A stretch of DNA of 64,000 nucleotides from Halocatena marina. Its GTDB lineage: Archaea > Halobacteriota > Halobacteria > Halobacteriales > Haloarculaceae. The stretch spans positions 434,001 to 498,000 of the forward strand of contig NZ_JALLPK010000001.1 in NCBI RefSeq assembly GCF_023276375.1, read 5' to 3'. Numbering within the stretch: position 1 is the stretch's first letter; each line of letters starts with the position of its first letter. The notes beneath the pieces were generated by a model, which saw nothing but the letters and a program-made list of their open reading frames with translations, was not told the origin of the DNA and did no database searches. Positions 53,752-62,867 of the stretch are shown here, one piece after another. Both the position numbers and the translations under genes were made by a program.

Positions 53752-53892
53752 ATGGTTGTGAGCGTCGTCACACCACCGGATTGCCCGGTGGAATGGGAAC
53801 GGAAGCCCCACCTGCCGGGCAAGAACGCCGACCGGCAACAACAGGAGACCGGTGACGAGGATTACTTGGTACAGTGCGAACAGGACTATTGA
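53752..53892 (+). CDS. Possible small acidic protein (46 aa)
   Basis: A 46-codon frame (MVVSVVTPPDCPVEWERKPH, ending EDYLVQCEQDY) lies divergent from psmB. It has halophile-like acidic composition at the C-terminus and two Cys, but no match to a known family. It may be non-coding. Confidence 0.25.
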   Translation: MVVSVVTPPDCPVEWERKPHLPGKNADRQQQETGDEDYLVQCEQDY

Positions 53893-54205
53893 TCGTAACC
53901 GTGCGAGCATGTCCGTACAGACCGGGAATCCATAGTGGATATATAACTATTACGCCACGGACTTTCGGTCAATCCGGCTGCAGTCGTGCGATTTTCTCGA
54001 TAGCCCGCCGAACAATCTGTGAAGCAGACGTTGCTGACGATCGGCGGTATTCACAGTGGATGAACCACGAGGGAGAGAGGAGTAATCCAAATAACTTATC
54101 GGCGCTATCGGTGTGACGTGCGCATTCAATCGGACCGATCTATGTAGCCAATCAGACCGATCGACGAACCACAAAGACCGATATGATCGAATCCGAAGGT
54201 ACGTC

Positions 54206-54568
54206 ATGAGCAACTATCTCGTCGCTGTTGAGGCAGCGTGGCTCGTCCGGGATGTCGAGAGTATTGATGACGCAATCGGTGTCGCAGTGAGTGAGGCTGG
54301 AAAGCGCCTGAACCAGACCGATATGGACTACGTAGAAGTCGAAATCGGTGCCACGGAATGTCCGGTCTGTAGCGAACCGTTCGACTCGGCGTACATCGCC
54401 GCTGACACCGCTCTCGTCGGTCTGATCCTCGAAATGGATGTTTTCAATGTTGATAGCAAACAGCACGCACAGCGCGTCGCAAAAAGTGAGATTGGTGGTG
54501 CACTCCGGAACGTCCCGCTCAAGGTGGTTCACGCGGTCAAAACCGAATCTGATTCCGAAACAGAGTAA
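54206..54568 (+). CDS. UPF0212/DUF555 family protein
   Basis: The 120-residue protein (ATG 54206, MSNYLVAVEAAWLVRDVESI) contains the family signature IDDAIGVAVSEAGKRLN, the Cys pair of TECPVCSEPFDSAYIAADTALVGL, and DVFNVDSKQHAQRVAKSEIGGALRN. This archaeal UPF0212 family has no established function; the CPVC pair may bind metal. It lies immediately upstream of the XRE-CBS regulator on the same strand. Confidence 0.9.
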   Translation: MSNYLVAVEAAWLVRDVESIDDAIGVAVSEAGKRLNQTDMDYVEVEIGATECPVCSEPFDSAYIAADTALVGLILEMDVFNVDSKQHAQRVAKSEIGGALRNVPLKVVHAVKTESDSETE

Positions 54569-54620
54569 CGGCGACCCACGCACCGATAACATTTTTGTAT
54601 AACCACCGGTTATCTCGCGT

Positions 54621-55166
54621 ATGGAACTTCCGACGCCGGAGGATCTTCGCGAGAACCGGCACGAACTCGAACTCACACAGAGCGAACTGGCAGACATGGC
54701 TGATGTTTCTCAGCCACTCATTGCACGCATCGAGGGTGGTGATGTCGACCCACGGCTATCGACGCTCCGGCGCATTGTCACCGCGCTCAACGAGGCAGGA
54801 GGAGCACTCCGTCGTGCCGAAGACATCATGCACAGTCCCGTTATTGGGGTCGCTCCGGACGACAATGTCGGTGACTCGATCGACCGTATGAGTCGGGAAG
54901 GCTACTCACAGCTCCCGGTTATTCGGGACGGCTATCCTGTCGGCATCATTAGCAACAGTGATATCCGGCGCATGAATGAAGACGCCTCACCCGCTGAACT
55001 CCCGATCGCCGACGTCATGCGCGAGTCAATCACGACGGTAACGCCCGATGCCACGCTCAGTGAGGTCGATACCCACCTAAATCACCACGACGCTATCATT
55101 GTTATCGATAGCGGCGAGATGGTCGGAATCATCACCGAAGCGGACGTGGCCACACACATCTCCTGA
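54621..55166 (+). CDS. XRE-type helix-turn-helix regulator with two CBS domains
   Basis: The 181-residue protein has an N-terminal HTH_3 domain (LPTPEDLRENRHELELTQSELADMADVSQPLIARIEGG, residues about 3-45), then two CBS motifs (MHSPVIGVAPDDNVGDSIDRM with YSQLPVIRDGYPVGIISNSD, and VMRESITTVTPDATLSEVDTHL with IIVIDSGEMVGIITEADV). CBS pairs usually bind adenosyl ligands such as AMP or SAM. Its stop abuts the purM stop without spacer (convergent genes), so it could sense purine status; this is an inference. Confidence 0.9.
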   Translation: MELPTPEDLRENRHELELTQSELADMADVSQPLIARIEGGDVDPRLSTLRRIVTALNEAGGALRRAEDIMHSPVIGVAPDDNVGDSIDRMSREGYSQLPVIRDGYPVGIISNSDIRRMNEDASPAELPIADVMRESITTVTPDATLSEVDTHLNHHDAIIVIDSGEMVGIITEADVATHIS

Positions 55167-56180
55167 TTATTGCAACGTTAGTCCTCGTATTGTTACGCGG
55201 CCAGTCTCTTCCTGATCTGATTCGACGTGGCCGATGATCCGTCCATCAGTGTTATCACAGAGTTGTTCGGCGTCTTCAGGCGAAAGCGCGGCGACAAAGC
55301 CCGTTCCCATGTTGAACGTTCGGTGCATCTCCTCGCTCGTGACGTTGCCCTCGTCCTGTACGAACTCGAAGACTGGCTGTGCATCGAATGGATCGGTAAT
55401 GTCGTAGTGAAACGCGCCCATGCGCACGAGGTTCGTCCAGCCACCACCGGTAACGTGTGCTGCAGCGTGTGTATCGAGTTCGCACAGTGAATCGAGGAGG
55501 TAGGTGTAGATCCGCGTTGGTTCGAGTAACACCGACCCGATCGTCCGTGGTTCCGATTTCGCTTCTGCTGTCGATTCATCACGTGGGAACGGGTCCTCGT
55601 ACTCGTGGCGTTCCAGTGCTGCCTTCCGGGCGAGTGTCAGTCCATTCGAGTGAATTCCGTTCGATGGAAATCCGACGATTGCGTCGCCCGGCTCGGCTTC
55701 ACCTGGAAAGACCCCATCTTTCGGCGCGAGACCGGCACACGTCCCAGCAAGATCGAGACCACTGACGACTTCGGGCATCACCGCCGTTTCACCGCCGACG
55801 AGCGCACAGCCTGCCTCTGCTGCTCCTGCAGCAAGCCCCTGACCAATCTGTGCTGCGGTCTCGTCGTCCGGCTCGTCGATCGCGAGATAATCCACGAACG
55901 CGACCGGGTCGATACCTACTGCGGCGAGATCATTTGCGTTCATCGCTATGCAGTCGATACCGACCGTGGAGTAATCGTCAAGCGCCTCTGCCACGAGGAG
56001 CTTCGTCCCGACACCGTCGGTCGCAAGCGCGAGATACCGGTCGCCGATATCGATGACGCCAGCGTAATCACCCTCGGTATTGAGGTCCTCCACTGCACCG
56101 ACCAGCGCAGCCGTTGCCGCCTCACTGTCCGAAATATCGACGCCTGCCCCAGCGTACGTCATCCGCTCCTCGTCGGTCAT
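55167..56180 (-). CDS. purM: Phosphoribosylformylglycinamidine cyclo-ligase (AIR synthetase)
   Basis: The 337-residue enzyme closes the imidazole ring in purine synthesis (FGAM to AIR, ATP-dependent). Start ATG 56178-56180 (MTDEERMTYAGAGVDISDSE). Motifs: YLALATDGVGTKLLVAEALD, DCIAMNANDLAAVGIDPVAFVDYLA, GCALVGGETAVMPEVV, FPSNGIHSNGLTLARKAAL, HVTGGGWTNLVRM, and MHRTFNMGTGFVAALS. Upstream residues in the open frame look like non-coding. It is convergent with the XRE-CBS gene at zero spacing. Confidence 0.95.
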   Translation of the reverse strand: MTDEERMTYAGAGVDISDSEAATAALVGAVEDLNTEGDYAGVIDIGDRYLALATDGVGTKLLVAEALDDYSTVGIDCIAMNANDLAAVGIDPVAFVDYLAIDEPDDETAAQIGQGLAAGAAEAGCALVGGETAVMPEVVSGLDLAGTCAGLAPKDGVFPGEAEPGDAIVGFPSNGIHSNGLTLARKAALERHEYEDPFPRDESTAEAKSEPRTIGSVLLEPTRIYTYLLDSLCELDTHAAAHVTGGGWTNLVRMGAFHYDITDPFDAQPVFEFVQDEGNVTSEEMHRTFNMGTGFVAALSPEDAEQLCDNTDGRIIGHVESDQEETGRVTIRGLTLQ

Positions 56181-56431
56181 ATAACTGAGTGAGAGGGCAG
56201 CGGTCGCAAAAACACTGCGGTTGTTCGGAACGGAGAGACAGCTAATTCGTGGTTGCGTTGAATCCATTGTGGATCTGTGAAAGCAGATGAGCGCCCCTCT
56301 CGATGGGACTCGAACTGTTCGAGCATTTCACCATTACTCACCGGGAGCAGCGTGAAGACCGTTCGTCAGCGGAGTGAAACACTGGTACATGTGGCGTAAC
56401 ATGTATACTGCAAGGCGATCTATTCTCGAAT

Positions 56432-56692
56432 ATGTCGACGAACGATGCGGGGGAGACGAAGGTAAATGACAAAGGGATGGTAACGATCCCAGCAGGTATC
56501 CGTCGACGGCTCGATATTGATGGGGGAGACAAACTCCGGTGGGACGTCACCGACGAGGGGGAGTTGACCGTCAGGGTCGTCCGGCAGCGCTATGAGGCGT
56601 TTGCAGACGATAGCTTGAAAGCAGATCTCGGTGGTGATAGCGACACCTACGATCTCGCTGGCTACGAGCCTGAGTTCCCGGAGGACAGGTAA
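56432..56692 (+). CDS. vapB: AbrB-type antitoxin (VapB-like)
   Basis: The 86-residue protein has an AbrB/SpoVT swapped-hairpin domain (GETKVNDKGMVTIPAGIRRRLDIDGGDKLRWDV, ELTVRVVRQRYEAF) and an acidic C-terminal tail (DLGGDSDTYDLAGYEPEFPEDR) that would block its toxin. Its TAA overlaps the ATG of the next gene by one base (56692). Confidence 0.9.
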   Translation: MSTNDAGETKVNDKGMVTIPAGIRRRLDIDGGDKLRWDVTDEGELTVRVVRQRYEAFADDSLKADLGGDSDTYDLAGYEPEFPEDR

Positions 56693-57123
56693 TGGCGGTC
56701 GCAGTCGTTGATACTACCATTCTCATCGACTACAAGAATACTGGCGCTGGTGAGCGTCACGACCGAGCAGAGGCGATCGTTCGGAGTATCGACACTGGAA
56801 CACTCCCGATCGGTCGGGTAACGAACTACATCCTGTCAGAGACGTTGAACTGGCTCAATGAACGACAACGACACGATATCGCTGTCGATCTCCGCCGCCG
56901 ACTCGCTGAGTCAGCAGGATTCGAACTCGTTCACGCCGCACAAAAGGACTTTCATCGTGCTGTAGAGCTGTTCGAGACCTACGAAGGGCTTGCTTTCGGC
57001 GATGCAACCCTCATCGCGTATATGGAACGCGAAGGGATCGAGTATCTCTACAGCTTCGACGACGATTTCGATGTTGTCGATCACTGCACTCGTCTGAAGA
57101 GCGCCGACAATCCTCTCGGATAA
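56692..57123 (+). CDS. vapC: PIN-domain ribonuclease toxin (VapC)
   Basis: The 143-residue protein has the PIN acidic residues: VVDTTILIDYKN (Asp7), YILSETLNWL (Glu), FGDATLIAYME (Asp) and YSFDDDFDVVDH (Asp cluster). VapC toxins cleave RNA. It is translationally coupled to VapB (1-base overlap), so it forms an intact TA pair, unlike the broken one at 9.2 kb. Confidence 0.9.
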   Translation: MAVAVVDTTILIDYKNTGAGERHDRAEAIVRSIDTGTLPIGRVTNYILSETLNWLNERQRHDIAVDLRRRLAESAGFELVHAAQKDFHRAVELFETYEGLAFGDATLIAYMEREGIEYLYSFDDDFDVVDHCTRLKSADNPLG

Positions 57124-57154
57124 CGGCTGGGACTAGATACTATTTCCGTCCTTG

Positions 57155-58120
57155 TCATTTCCAAGGTATGTCTTCTTCCGAGAATGCCCATTCATTCGGA
57201 TTGTTCGTTAACCATTCGACGTACGATTCGACCATTTCCTGCAGGGAATACCGTGGTTCCCAGCCCAAATCGGTTCGAATCCGTGTCGAGTCTGTTGGTG
57301 GATGACTGTTCCTATCGCCAGCCCACGTCGTGTCTGCGCTTTTTTCTTGAAGCTGAATGTCTGTATCGGGAACGGTTTTCGAGACCAGATCGACGATTTC
57401 TTCGAGCGTTGCATGTTGATCGGTTCCGACCAGGTAACGGTCGTACGAAAGATCATCGTTAGTTACGGCAGACACGAATGCTCGAGCACTATCTTCTGCG
57501 TACAGAAACTCGTCCCGAATCCCCGTCTGGGGCACCTCCAGAGCGATCCCACTAACCGCTGCCTTCACCACTGCTACATCGTAGGAGTTCCCTCGGAGTC
57601 GGTCCGGACCGAAGCCGTGTACAGATTCTAAGGCGGCAAACTCGGTGTCGAAGGTAGTACCGAGCCATTCGATGGCATATTTGGTCATCGCATAGGTGCT
57701 GTTTGGTCGCCGGACGGTCGTTTCAGTAATACGTTCGGCGTCTGGTGGACCGTTCCCATATACGTTGACCGATGAGCCAGCAACGACTCGGTCGACATCG
57801 AGGGACTGTGCTGCTTCGAGAACGTTGATCGTCCCACCCACGTTCACGTCGAACGCCTTTCGCGGATTCGATCGGGAATCAGGAACCAACAACGAGGCCA
57901 AGTGAATAATGCAATCCGGGTTGGTGGAACCAATTGCATTGTACACGGCCACCGGATCGGTGACGTCTCCTCGAATGATTCGCACTCTGTCCTTTACGCT
58001 CAGAGCAACTGGTCCTAATGCTGCAATATCAAACGCGACAACATCGTGTCCTGACGACGTCAGCAATCGAAGGACGTGCCCGCCAATGAACCCGCTAGCA
58101 CCGGTAACAACAACACGCAT
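57155..58120 (-). CDS. NAD-dependent epimerase/dehydratase (SDR-extended)
   Basis: The 321-residue protein starts at ATG 58118-58120 (MRVVVTGASGFIGGHVLRLL) and has the extended SDR NAD fold: TGASGFIGGHV, YGNGPPD, active-site YAMTKYAIEWL (YxxxK) and the substrate-binding GFGPDRLRGNSYDVAV. It probably acts on a nucleotide-sugar, consistent with glycan genes elsewhere, but substrate is unknown. The open frame extends seven codons upstream. Confidence 0.9.
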   Translation of the reverse strand: MRVVVTGASGFIGGHVLRLLTSSGHDVVAFDIAALGPVALSVKDRVRIIRGDVTDPVAVYNAIGSTNPDCIIHLASLLVPDSRSNPRKAFDVNVGGTINVLEAAQSLDVDRVVAGSSVNVYGNGPPDAERITETTVRRPNSTYAMTKYAIEWLGTTFDTEFAALESVHGFGPDRLRGNSYDVAVVKAAVSGIALEVPQTGIRDEFLYAEDSARAFVSAVTNDDLSYDRYLVGTDQHATLEEIVDLVSKTVPDTDIQLQEKSADTTWAGDRNSHPPTDSTRIRTDLGWEPRYSLQEMVESYVEWLTNNPNEWAFSEEDIPWK

Positions 58121-58282
58121 ATCCCGGATACAACTCATCACTTAAAGATAACTTCGATCTAAATACATAGAAATAAATACAATTCCATTTCCCACAATTA
58201 ATTGTCATTATACGACGATATAAACACTGTATCGAATCGTGGTGAATAGCCTGTTCCAAGATCTGCCGCCTTCAAATCGATA

Positions 58283-58933
58283 TCAGTATCCGAAGCCGAC
58301 GAACAGCGCTGCCCAGATAGCGAGTCCGACGGAGACGAGAAAGACGACGCTGAAGACGATAATGCTCCAGCTGAGCACCTTCCGACCGTCGAGCGGGCCG
58401 AAGGGAATCATGTTAAATCCCGCGAGCAAGAGATTGACGGAGACACCGAGTTGGCCGGCTTGTTGGAGGATTCCATCGGGCGAAAACAGGACGAGCGGGA
58501 AGAAGACGGCGGCGAGTGCGAGGTTTGTCAGTGGGCCAGCAACAGCGATGAGGCCGTTCTGGCGCGGTGTGATCTCTCGTCCAGCGTGATAGACTGCGCC
58601 GGGCGCCGCGAACAGGAATCCGACGAGACCTGCACCGATCGCAACCGCGAGCATCGTGTAATCGGCCCGAAATTCTGCGATCCGACCGAACTGTATTGCG
58701 ACGACCTTGTGTGCGAGTTCGTGCAGCAAGAACCCGATTCCGACGGTCCCCATGCTCAATGCGAGTGTTACGATGGCCGTCTCGACCGAGAAGATGCCAG
58801 CAAGCAGATCGGACGCAAGATCGCGCCGGAAAAAGAACGTGAACGCGATGCCAAGCGCGAGCCACGCCGCACCGAGATCCCGAATCTCACGCTCGCTGAA
58901 CTCGATACCATCCGAATGTCGCTGATACGTCAC
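58283..58933 (-). CDS. M50 / site-2-type membrane metalloprotease
   Basis: The 216-residue membrane protein has the HExxH-type motif FLLHELAHKVVA (HELAH) within a hydrophobic helix and the second metal motif NMIPFGPLDGRKVLSW (DG as in the S2P family). Several helices (LAVAIGAGLVGFLFAAPGAV, NGLIAVAGPLTNLALAAVFF) complete the core. GTG start 58931-58933 overlaps the upstream TraB gene stop (GTGA), so they are coupled. Confidence 0.9.
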   Translation of the reverse strand: MTYQRHSDGIEFSEREIRDLGAAWLALGIAFTFFFRRDLASDLLAGIFSVETAIVTLALSMGTVGIGFLLHELAHKVVAIQFGRIAEFRADYTMLAVAIGAGLVGFLFAAPGAVYHAGREITPRQNGLIAVAGPLTNLALAAVFFPLVLFSPDGILQQAGQLGVSVNLLLAGFNMIPFGPLDGRKVLSWSIIVFSVVFLVSVGLAIWAALFVGFGY

Positions 58934-60402
58934 AGGAGTCCCCCCATGATGATGTCAATACTTCTTCGTGCTCCTTTGAGCATCAGCTTAACGACCTCCA
59001 CGTCGCCAATGACGTACGGGACTGTCGCGACGAATGCCGCAGATCCGATCGTACTCCCGAGGTTCGTCATCGCAACGACGAGAATGAGTTTGAACAGTGG
59101 CACCTGTTTCATTCGGGCGAAGAGGTCACCGAGTGGACTCTCTTCGTCACTTAGAATCTCGTTGAGCTTTGCGATGTCCGTGACGTTTACCGTCGTATAG
59201 CGCAGTTCGACGTAGCCCGAAAACCAGCCTGGTGCGAGCAACGGATTGACCGATGTTAACCACGCGACTGCGCCACCGACAGTAGCGCTCGTCCAGTGTG
59301 CGCCACTCAACCGCGAGAGCGTGAACGTGCAGATGCCGTTGAAAAGGAACCACGCACCGAAGAGCTTGAGGAGAAACGTGTTCCGAACGCCGGCCATCGC
59401 AATGAGGGCGAAAAACGAGAGAAAGCCAAGCATGATGAGATAGCCGACCATTTTATACAATGAGAACCGCGAGCCGGTCTGTCGTCCAGCGATCGATTCC
59501 ATCGGTGGGAGTGTCTCCGGTGCCGTGAGATACTGCTCAATTCCTGCTTGATGGCCTGCACCAACGACCGCGACAACATGCTTTCCCGACTCGCGGAGCG
59601 AGACGAGTTTGTGCGCGATGTAGGCGTCTCGCTCGTCGATGAGCGCCTCAGCACCACCCGGGGAGAATCGACGGAACTCTTCCATCATCGCGGTTACGAC
59701 ATCTCCGTCGGTCAGTTCGTCTATGTCAAACACCTCTGTCTCATCGATCTCCTGTGGATTGTGTAACAGGGAGAATAGAAGCCCGAGTCCGAGTCCCAGC
59801 GTTGTCCCACCGGCAAGCGAGACGATGACAACATCGATGACGACGCCGATGAATCCCATTCCGGAATCAGTGAGAACGAACGGTCCAGCGATTCCCTCTG
59901 CGATGACTGTGATGAACGTACCGACGAATAGACCGATTGAAAGACCAAGTAGCAACGCACCAACGAGATCAAGCGCGAGACCACCAACTAATCTAAGCTT
60001 CTCGATGACCGAGAGACGAGTCCAAAAGCGTTGGATGGTAACCTGTATGTCTCGGTCGACGAGCGCAACGTCGATTCCGGACTCTTCTGCAGCATCGATG
60101 GCGGCCATCATGTCCGCACCGGGCTCGATATCGAACTGATCTCCGAGCCGGGACTGGATGTACGAGAGCATCCAGTACGCAAGGAACTGGTAGACAGTAT
60201 TCCCGCGGAGGAGATCACCTGCATCGAGATCGTCAGGGTGTTCACCCTTGATCTGACGGTAGCGTCCTTCGTCGAGTTCAACCGCAACAACGTCTGGACG
60301 CTCCTCAGCGACGACCGCCTCGACTTCTTCAACACTCTTCTCGGAGACGTGGGCCGTCCCAACGACACGGACTGACCCCTGCTCCGTAACCCGCTCACTC
60401 AT
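58930..60402 (-). CDS. TraB/GumN family membrane protein
   Basis: The 490-residue protein starts at ATG 60400-60402 (a further ATG about ten codons upstream is possible). The N-terminal TraB domain has GSVRVVGTAHVSEKSVEEVEAV, RPDVVAVELDEGRYRQI, and HVVAVVGAGHQAGIEQYL, the GTAHV and AGH motifs that define the family. Membrane helices fill the middle and C-terminal end. TraB domain proteins are related to Tiki and EreA-type hydrolases; the archaeal role is unknown. It is coupled to the M50 protease gene. Confidence 0.9.
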   Translation of the reverse strand: MSERVTEQGSVRVVGTAHVSEKSVEEVEAVVAEERPDVVAVELDEGRYRQIKGEHPDDLDAGDLLRGNTVYQFLAYWMLSYIQSRLGDQFDIEPGADMMAAIDAAEESGIDVALVDRDIQVTIQRFWTRLSVIEKLRLVGGLALDLVGALLLGLSIGLFVGTFITVIAEGIAGPFVLTDSGMGFIGVVIDVVIVSLAGGTTLGLGLGLLFSLLHNPQEIDETEVFDIDELTDGDVVTAMMEEFRRFSPGGAEALIDERDAYIAHKLVSLRESGKHVVAVVGAGHQAGIEQYLTAPETLPPMESIAGRQTGSRFSLYKMVGYLIMLGFLSFFALIAMAGVRNTFLLKLFGAWFLFNGICTFTLSRLSGAHWTSATVGGAVAWLTSVNPLLAPGWFSGYVELRYTTVNVTDIAKLNEILSDEESPLGDLFARMKQVPLFKLILVVAMTNLGSTIGSAAFVATVPYVIGDVEVVKLMLKGARRSIDIIMGGLL

Positions 60403-60561
60403 TGGGGGCGCTACCGTCTCCTGACGCATCAAGATTTCGAGGCCGAAACTTTTCGCTCAACGAACCGACTAATCCCGTGCATACTGTCCCATTCTATCAC
60501 AGAAATGAGTGAGCATCAGTTTCGCATCGGTGAACCGAACAGCAGCCACCAACGACCGTCC

Positions 60562-61971
60562 TTATGAATGAGTCTCTTCGTGGTTGGTCTCCACGACGTG
60601 GTTTTCGTCGTTCAACGGGGGATCGTGGATGATCCGTGCCTTCATGATGCGGGTGTTGTCTACCTGTTCGACTTGAATCGTGATTCCGTCGTACTCGATC
60701 TCTTCTCCTGGCTCGACGAGACGACCGGCACGGTTGAAAATGAATCCTGCAATCGTCTCGAACTCCTCGCCTTCAGGGAGATCAATGCCGAGAGCGTCGT
60801 TCACGACGTCGATGTTCACTTCTCCTCGAACGAGAACGGTGTTCTCATCGATGAATTCGACTGGTTCTTCCTCGCCTCCTTCGAGGATCTCACCGACGAT
60901 CTCCTCGACCACATCTTCCATCGTGATGAGTCCTTCTGTCGTGCCGAACTCGTCAATGACGACAACCATATGCATCCGATTCTCGCGCATTTCGCGCAGG
61001 AGTTCGTCGACGTTTTTCGACTCCGGAACGTGAAGAACTGGCTGGATGAGATCGTCTAGATCGAGAGCATCCGACTCCCCGTAGTTGAGATCACGAACGA
61101 GATCACGAATGTGAACGACGCCGATGACGTTGTCGAGTTCACCGTCGTAAACGGGTAACCGCGCATGACCACTCTGAATGCATTTTTCTATTCCTTCCTC
61201 GATGCTGGACTCTTTACTGAGTGCCGTCATATCGAGTCGCGGGGTCATGACCTCCTTTGCAATGGTGTCGTTGAATCTGAGTGTGCGTTGGAGTATATTG
61301 CGTTCTTCCTCGGCAAGAACGCCCTCTCGTTCGCCCGTCTCGATCATATCCTGAATCTCCTGACGAGTGACGTAGGACGTTTCGATGGCCGATCGACCAC
61401 CAGTCACGCGATTCACCTGCCGGGTGAGGAAGTCGAACATGACGACAAGCGGGAGCAAAACGTACTCTGCGAGCTTCAGCGGTCTTGAAACGCGCAGTGC
61501 CCACGATTCTGTATTCTCGATCGCGTATGATTTCGGAGAGCTTTCACCGAACAGGAGAACGAGGGCAGTGATTCCGAACGTGGCGACAGCGACCGCCATT
61601 CCACCCGAGAAATAGAGCGAGAGCAGCCCGGTTGCGATCGAAGACATCGCAATATTGACGAGGTTGTTACCGACAAGGATTGTCACGAGCAATCGGTGCG
61701 GGTCTGATTTGAGCTTTTGTAACGTCTCCCCGGACCGTCGTTCCTGAGAAAGTGCTTCGACACGATGGGAAGCAATCGAGAACATGGCGATTTCCGACGA
61801 GGAGAAAAACCCAGACAGTCCGAGTAGAATAAAGATGACGACAAGACCGAGACCAGCGGTCGCGCCCTTATCGAGAGTAAACAGTCCAAGGAGGTCTATT
61901 TGTACTTCGGTCGGTGTGGCATTCCCCAACGCGACGGATAATGCATGCACAGCTGAAGAACTATGGCCCAT
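60562..61971 (-). CDS. CNNM/CorC-type membrane protein (DUF21-CBS-CorC)
   Basis: The 469-residue protein has an N-terminal DUF21 membrane domain (residues about 35-200, GLSGFFSSSEIAMFSIASHR, NNLVNIAMSSIATGL), a CBS pair (VMTPRLDMTALSKESSIEEG and DLIQPVLHVPESKNVDELLREM) and a C-terminal CorC_HlyC domain (FIDENTVLVRGEVNIDVVNDAL, FETIAGFIFNRAGRLVEPGE). The family covers Mg2+/Co2+ efflux-type transporters, formerly hemolysin-like. Orientation and ion specificity cannot be read. Confidence 0.93.
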   Translation of the reverse strand: MGHSSSAVHALSVALGNATPTEVQIDLLGLFTLDKGATAGLGLVVIFILLGLSGFFSSSEIAMFSIASHRVEALSQERRSGETLQKLKSDPHRLLVTILVGNNLVNIAMSSIATGLLSLYFSGGMAVAVATFGITALVLLFGESSPKSYAIENTESWALRVSRPLKLAEYVLLPLVVMFDFLTRQVNRVTGGRSAIETSYVTRQEIQDMIETGEREGVLAEEERNILQRTLRFNDTIAKEVMTPRLDMTALSKESSIEEGIEKCIQSGHARLPVYDGELDNVIGVVHIRDLVRDLNYGESDALDLDDLIQPVLHVPESKNVDELLREMRENRMHMVVVIDEFGTTEGLITMEDVVEEIVGEILEGGEEEPVEFIDENTVLVRGEVNIDVVNDALGIDLPEGEEFETIAGFIFNRAGRLVEPGEEIEYDGITIQVEQVDNTRIMKARIIHDPPLNDENHVVETNHEETHS

Positions 61972-62055
61972 TCCCGTCCATTCTTCTCACTCAGTCAGAT
62001 TAAACGTTGTCATGGAGGCGAAGAACTTAGGCTGCTTTCGGTCGAAATCGGCGGC

Positions 62056-62283
62056 ATGATCAGTCCACCAATCACACTCCATCGACTACAGACGTGTCAT
62101 TTCTGTGAGCGCGTTGTCCGTCGCCACAACGAACTTGATCATGGGATGGCTGGTATTGCGGATCCACGGCCAGCCGTTTCTCTCATCGACAGCGATGGCA
62201 GCATCAATCACGCGTGGGTTGCTGGCGCTTGGCCCAAGTTCCCTGACTACAAGGCAATCGAAGCAGCTATCGAAGAACTGTGA
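62056..62283 (+). CDS. Glutaredoxin-like small protein
   Basis: The 75-residue protein (ATG 62056, MISPPITLHRLQTCHFCERV) has a thioredoxin-fold CxxC (CHFC) at the start of a helix, resembling glutaredoxin/GST-N domains. The expected TVP (cis-Pro) strand is not clear, and the second half reads SLIDSDGSINHAWVAGAWPKFPD. Its stop overlaps the next gene's GTG (62280-62283), so it is coupled to the Sua5-type gene. Confidence 0.65.
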   Translation: MISPPITLHRLQTCHFCERVVRRHNELDHGMAGIADPRPAVSLIDSDGSINHAWVAGAWPKFPDYKAIEAAIEEL

Positions 62284-62867
62284 CCGTAGAACAAGCTGCG
62301 ACAGCGATCAAAGAAGATGGTGGATGCGTTATCTATCCCACAGAGACTGTGTATGGACTCGCGGCCGACGCATTGAACCCAGAATCGATCAATCGTGTGT
62401 TCGAGCTGAAGGGACGCTCCCGAGACAACCCGATTTCGTTCGCTGTTCCTGACATCGAAACAGTCGATGAGTACACACGACCGACCGACCGCGAGCGCGC
62501 CTTCATGAGAGCGTTTCTTCCGGGACCGATCACGGTCGTGCTCGAACGGCGGTCGGGGGCTGGCGTACCGGACGTTCTCACGGGCGGGCGTGAGCGCGTT
62601 GGTGTCCGGATCCCAGATCACCCGATTGCACTCGATCTGCTCGAACGCGTCGCTCCGCTCACGGCCACGAGTGCCAACCGGAGTGGTGCTGGGAGCGCCC
62701 GTCGCGTTGAGGAGATCGCACCCGATTTCCGAGACGCTGTCGACGCTATTCTCGACGACGGGGAAACACCGGGAAGCGAGAGCACAGTTGTCGATGTTTC
62801 TACGGACACCATCCATCGACGAGGAGCCCTCGCAAACGAAATCGAGGCGTGGCTAACCGAGGAGTGA
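62280..62867 (+). CDS. Threonylcarbamoyl-AMP synthase (Sua5/YrdC)
   Basis: The 195-residue protein starts at GTG 62280 (MTVEQAATAIKEDGGCVIYP). YrdC signatures are VIYPTETVYGLAADALNPESI, FELKGRSRDNPISFAV and LTATSANRSGAG, with the C-terminal TPGSESTVVDVSTD. It makes threonylcarbamoyl-AMP for the t6A37 tRNA modification. The C-terminal Sua5 domain is absent, so this is a YrdC-type short form. Convergent overlap of 15 bases with the Cas4-like gene. Confidence 0.93.
   Translation: MTVEQAATAIKEDGGCVIYPTETVYGLAADALNPESINRVFELKGRSRDNPISFAVPDIETVDEYTRPTDRERAFMRAFLPGPITVVLERRSGAGVPDVLTGGRERVGVRIPDHPIALDLLERVAPLTATSANRSGAGSARRVEEIAPDFRDAVDAILDDGETPGSESTVVDVSTDTIHRRGALANEIEAWLTEE

Larger units (their letters stand above)
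53686..54205. other. Intergenic region between psmB and UPF0212 gene
   Basis: It holds the psmB promoter, a possible 46-codon gene at 53752-53892, and an AT-rich ATATATAACT element at 53940-53949. Nothing else recognised. Confidence 0.4.

Noticed and set aside
57268-57295. TTCGAATCC-like tRNA T-loop sequence
   Set aside because: It is inside the epimerase gene, and no acceptor stem, D-arm or anticodon stem can be found around it.
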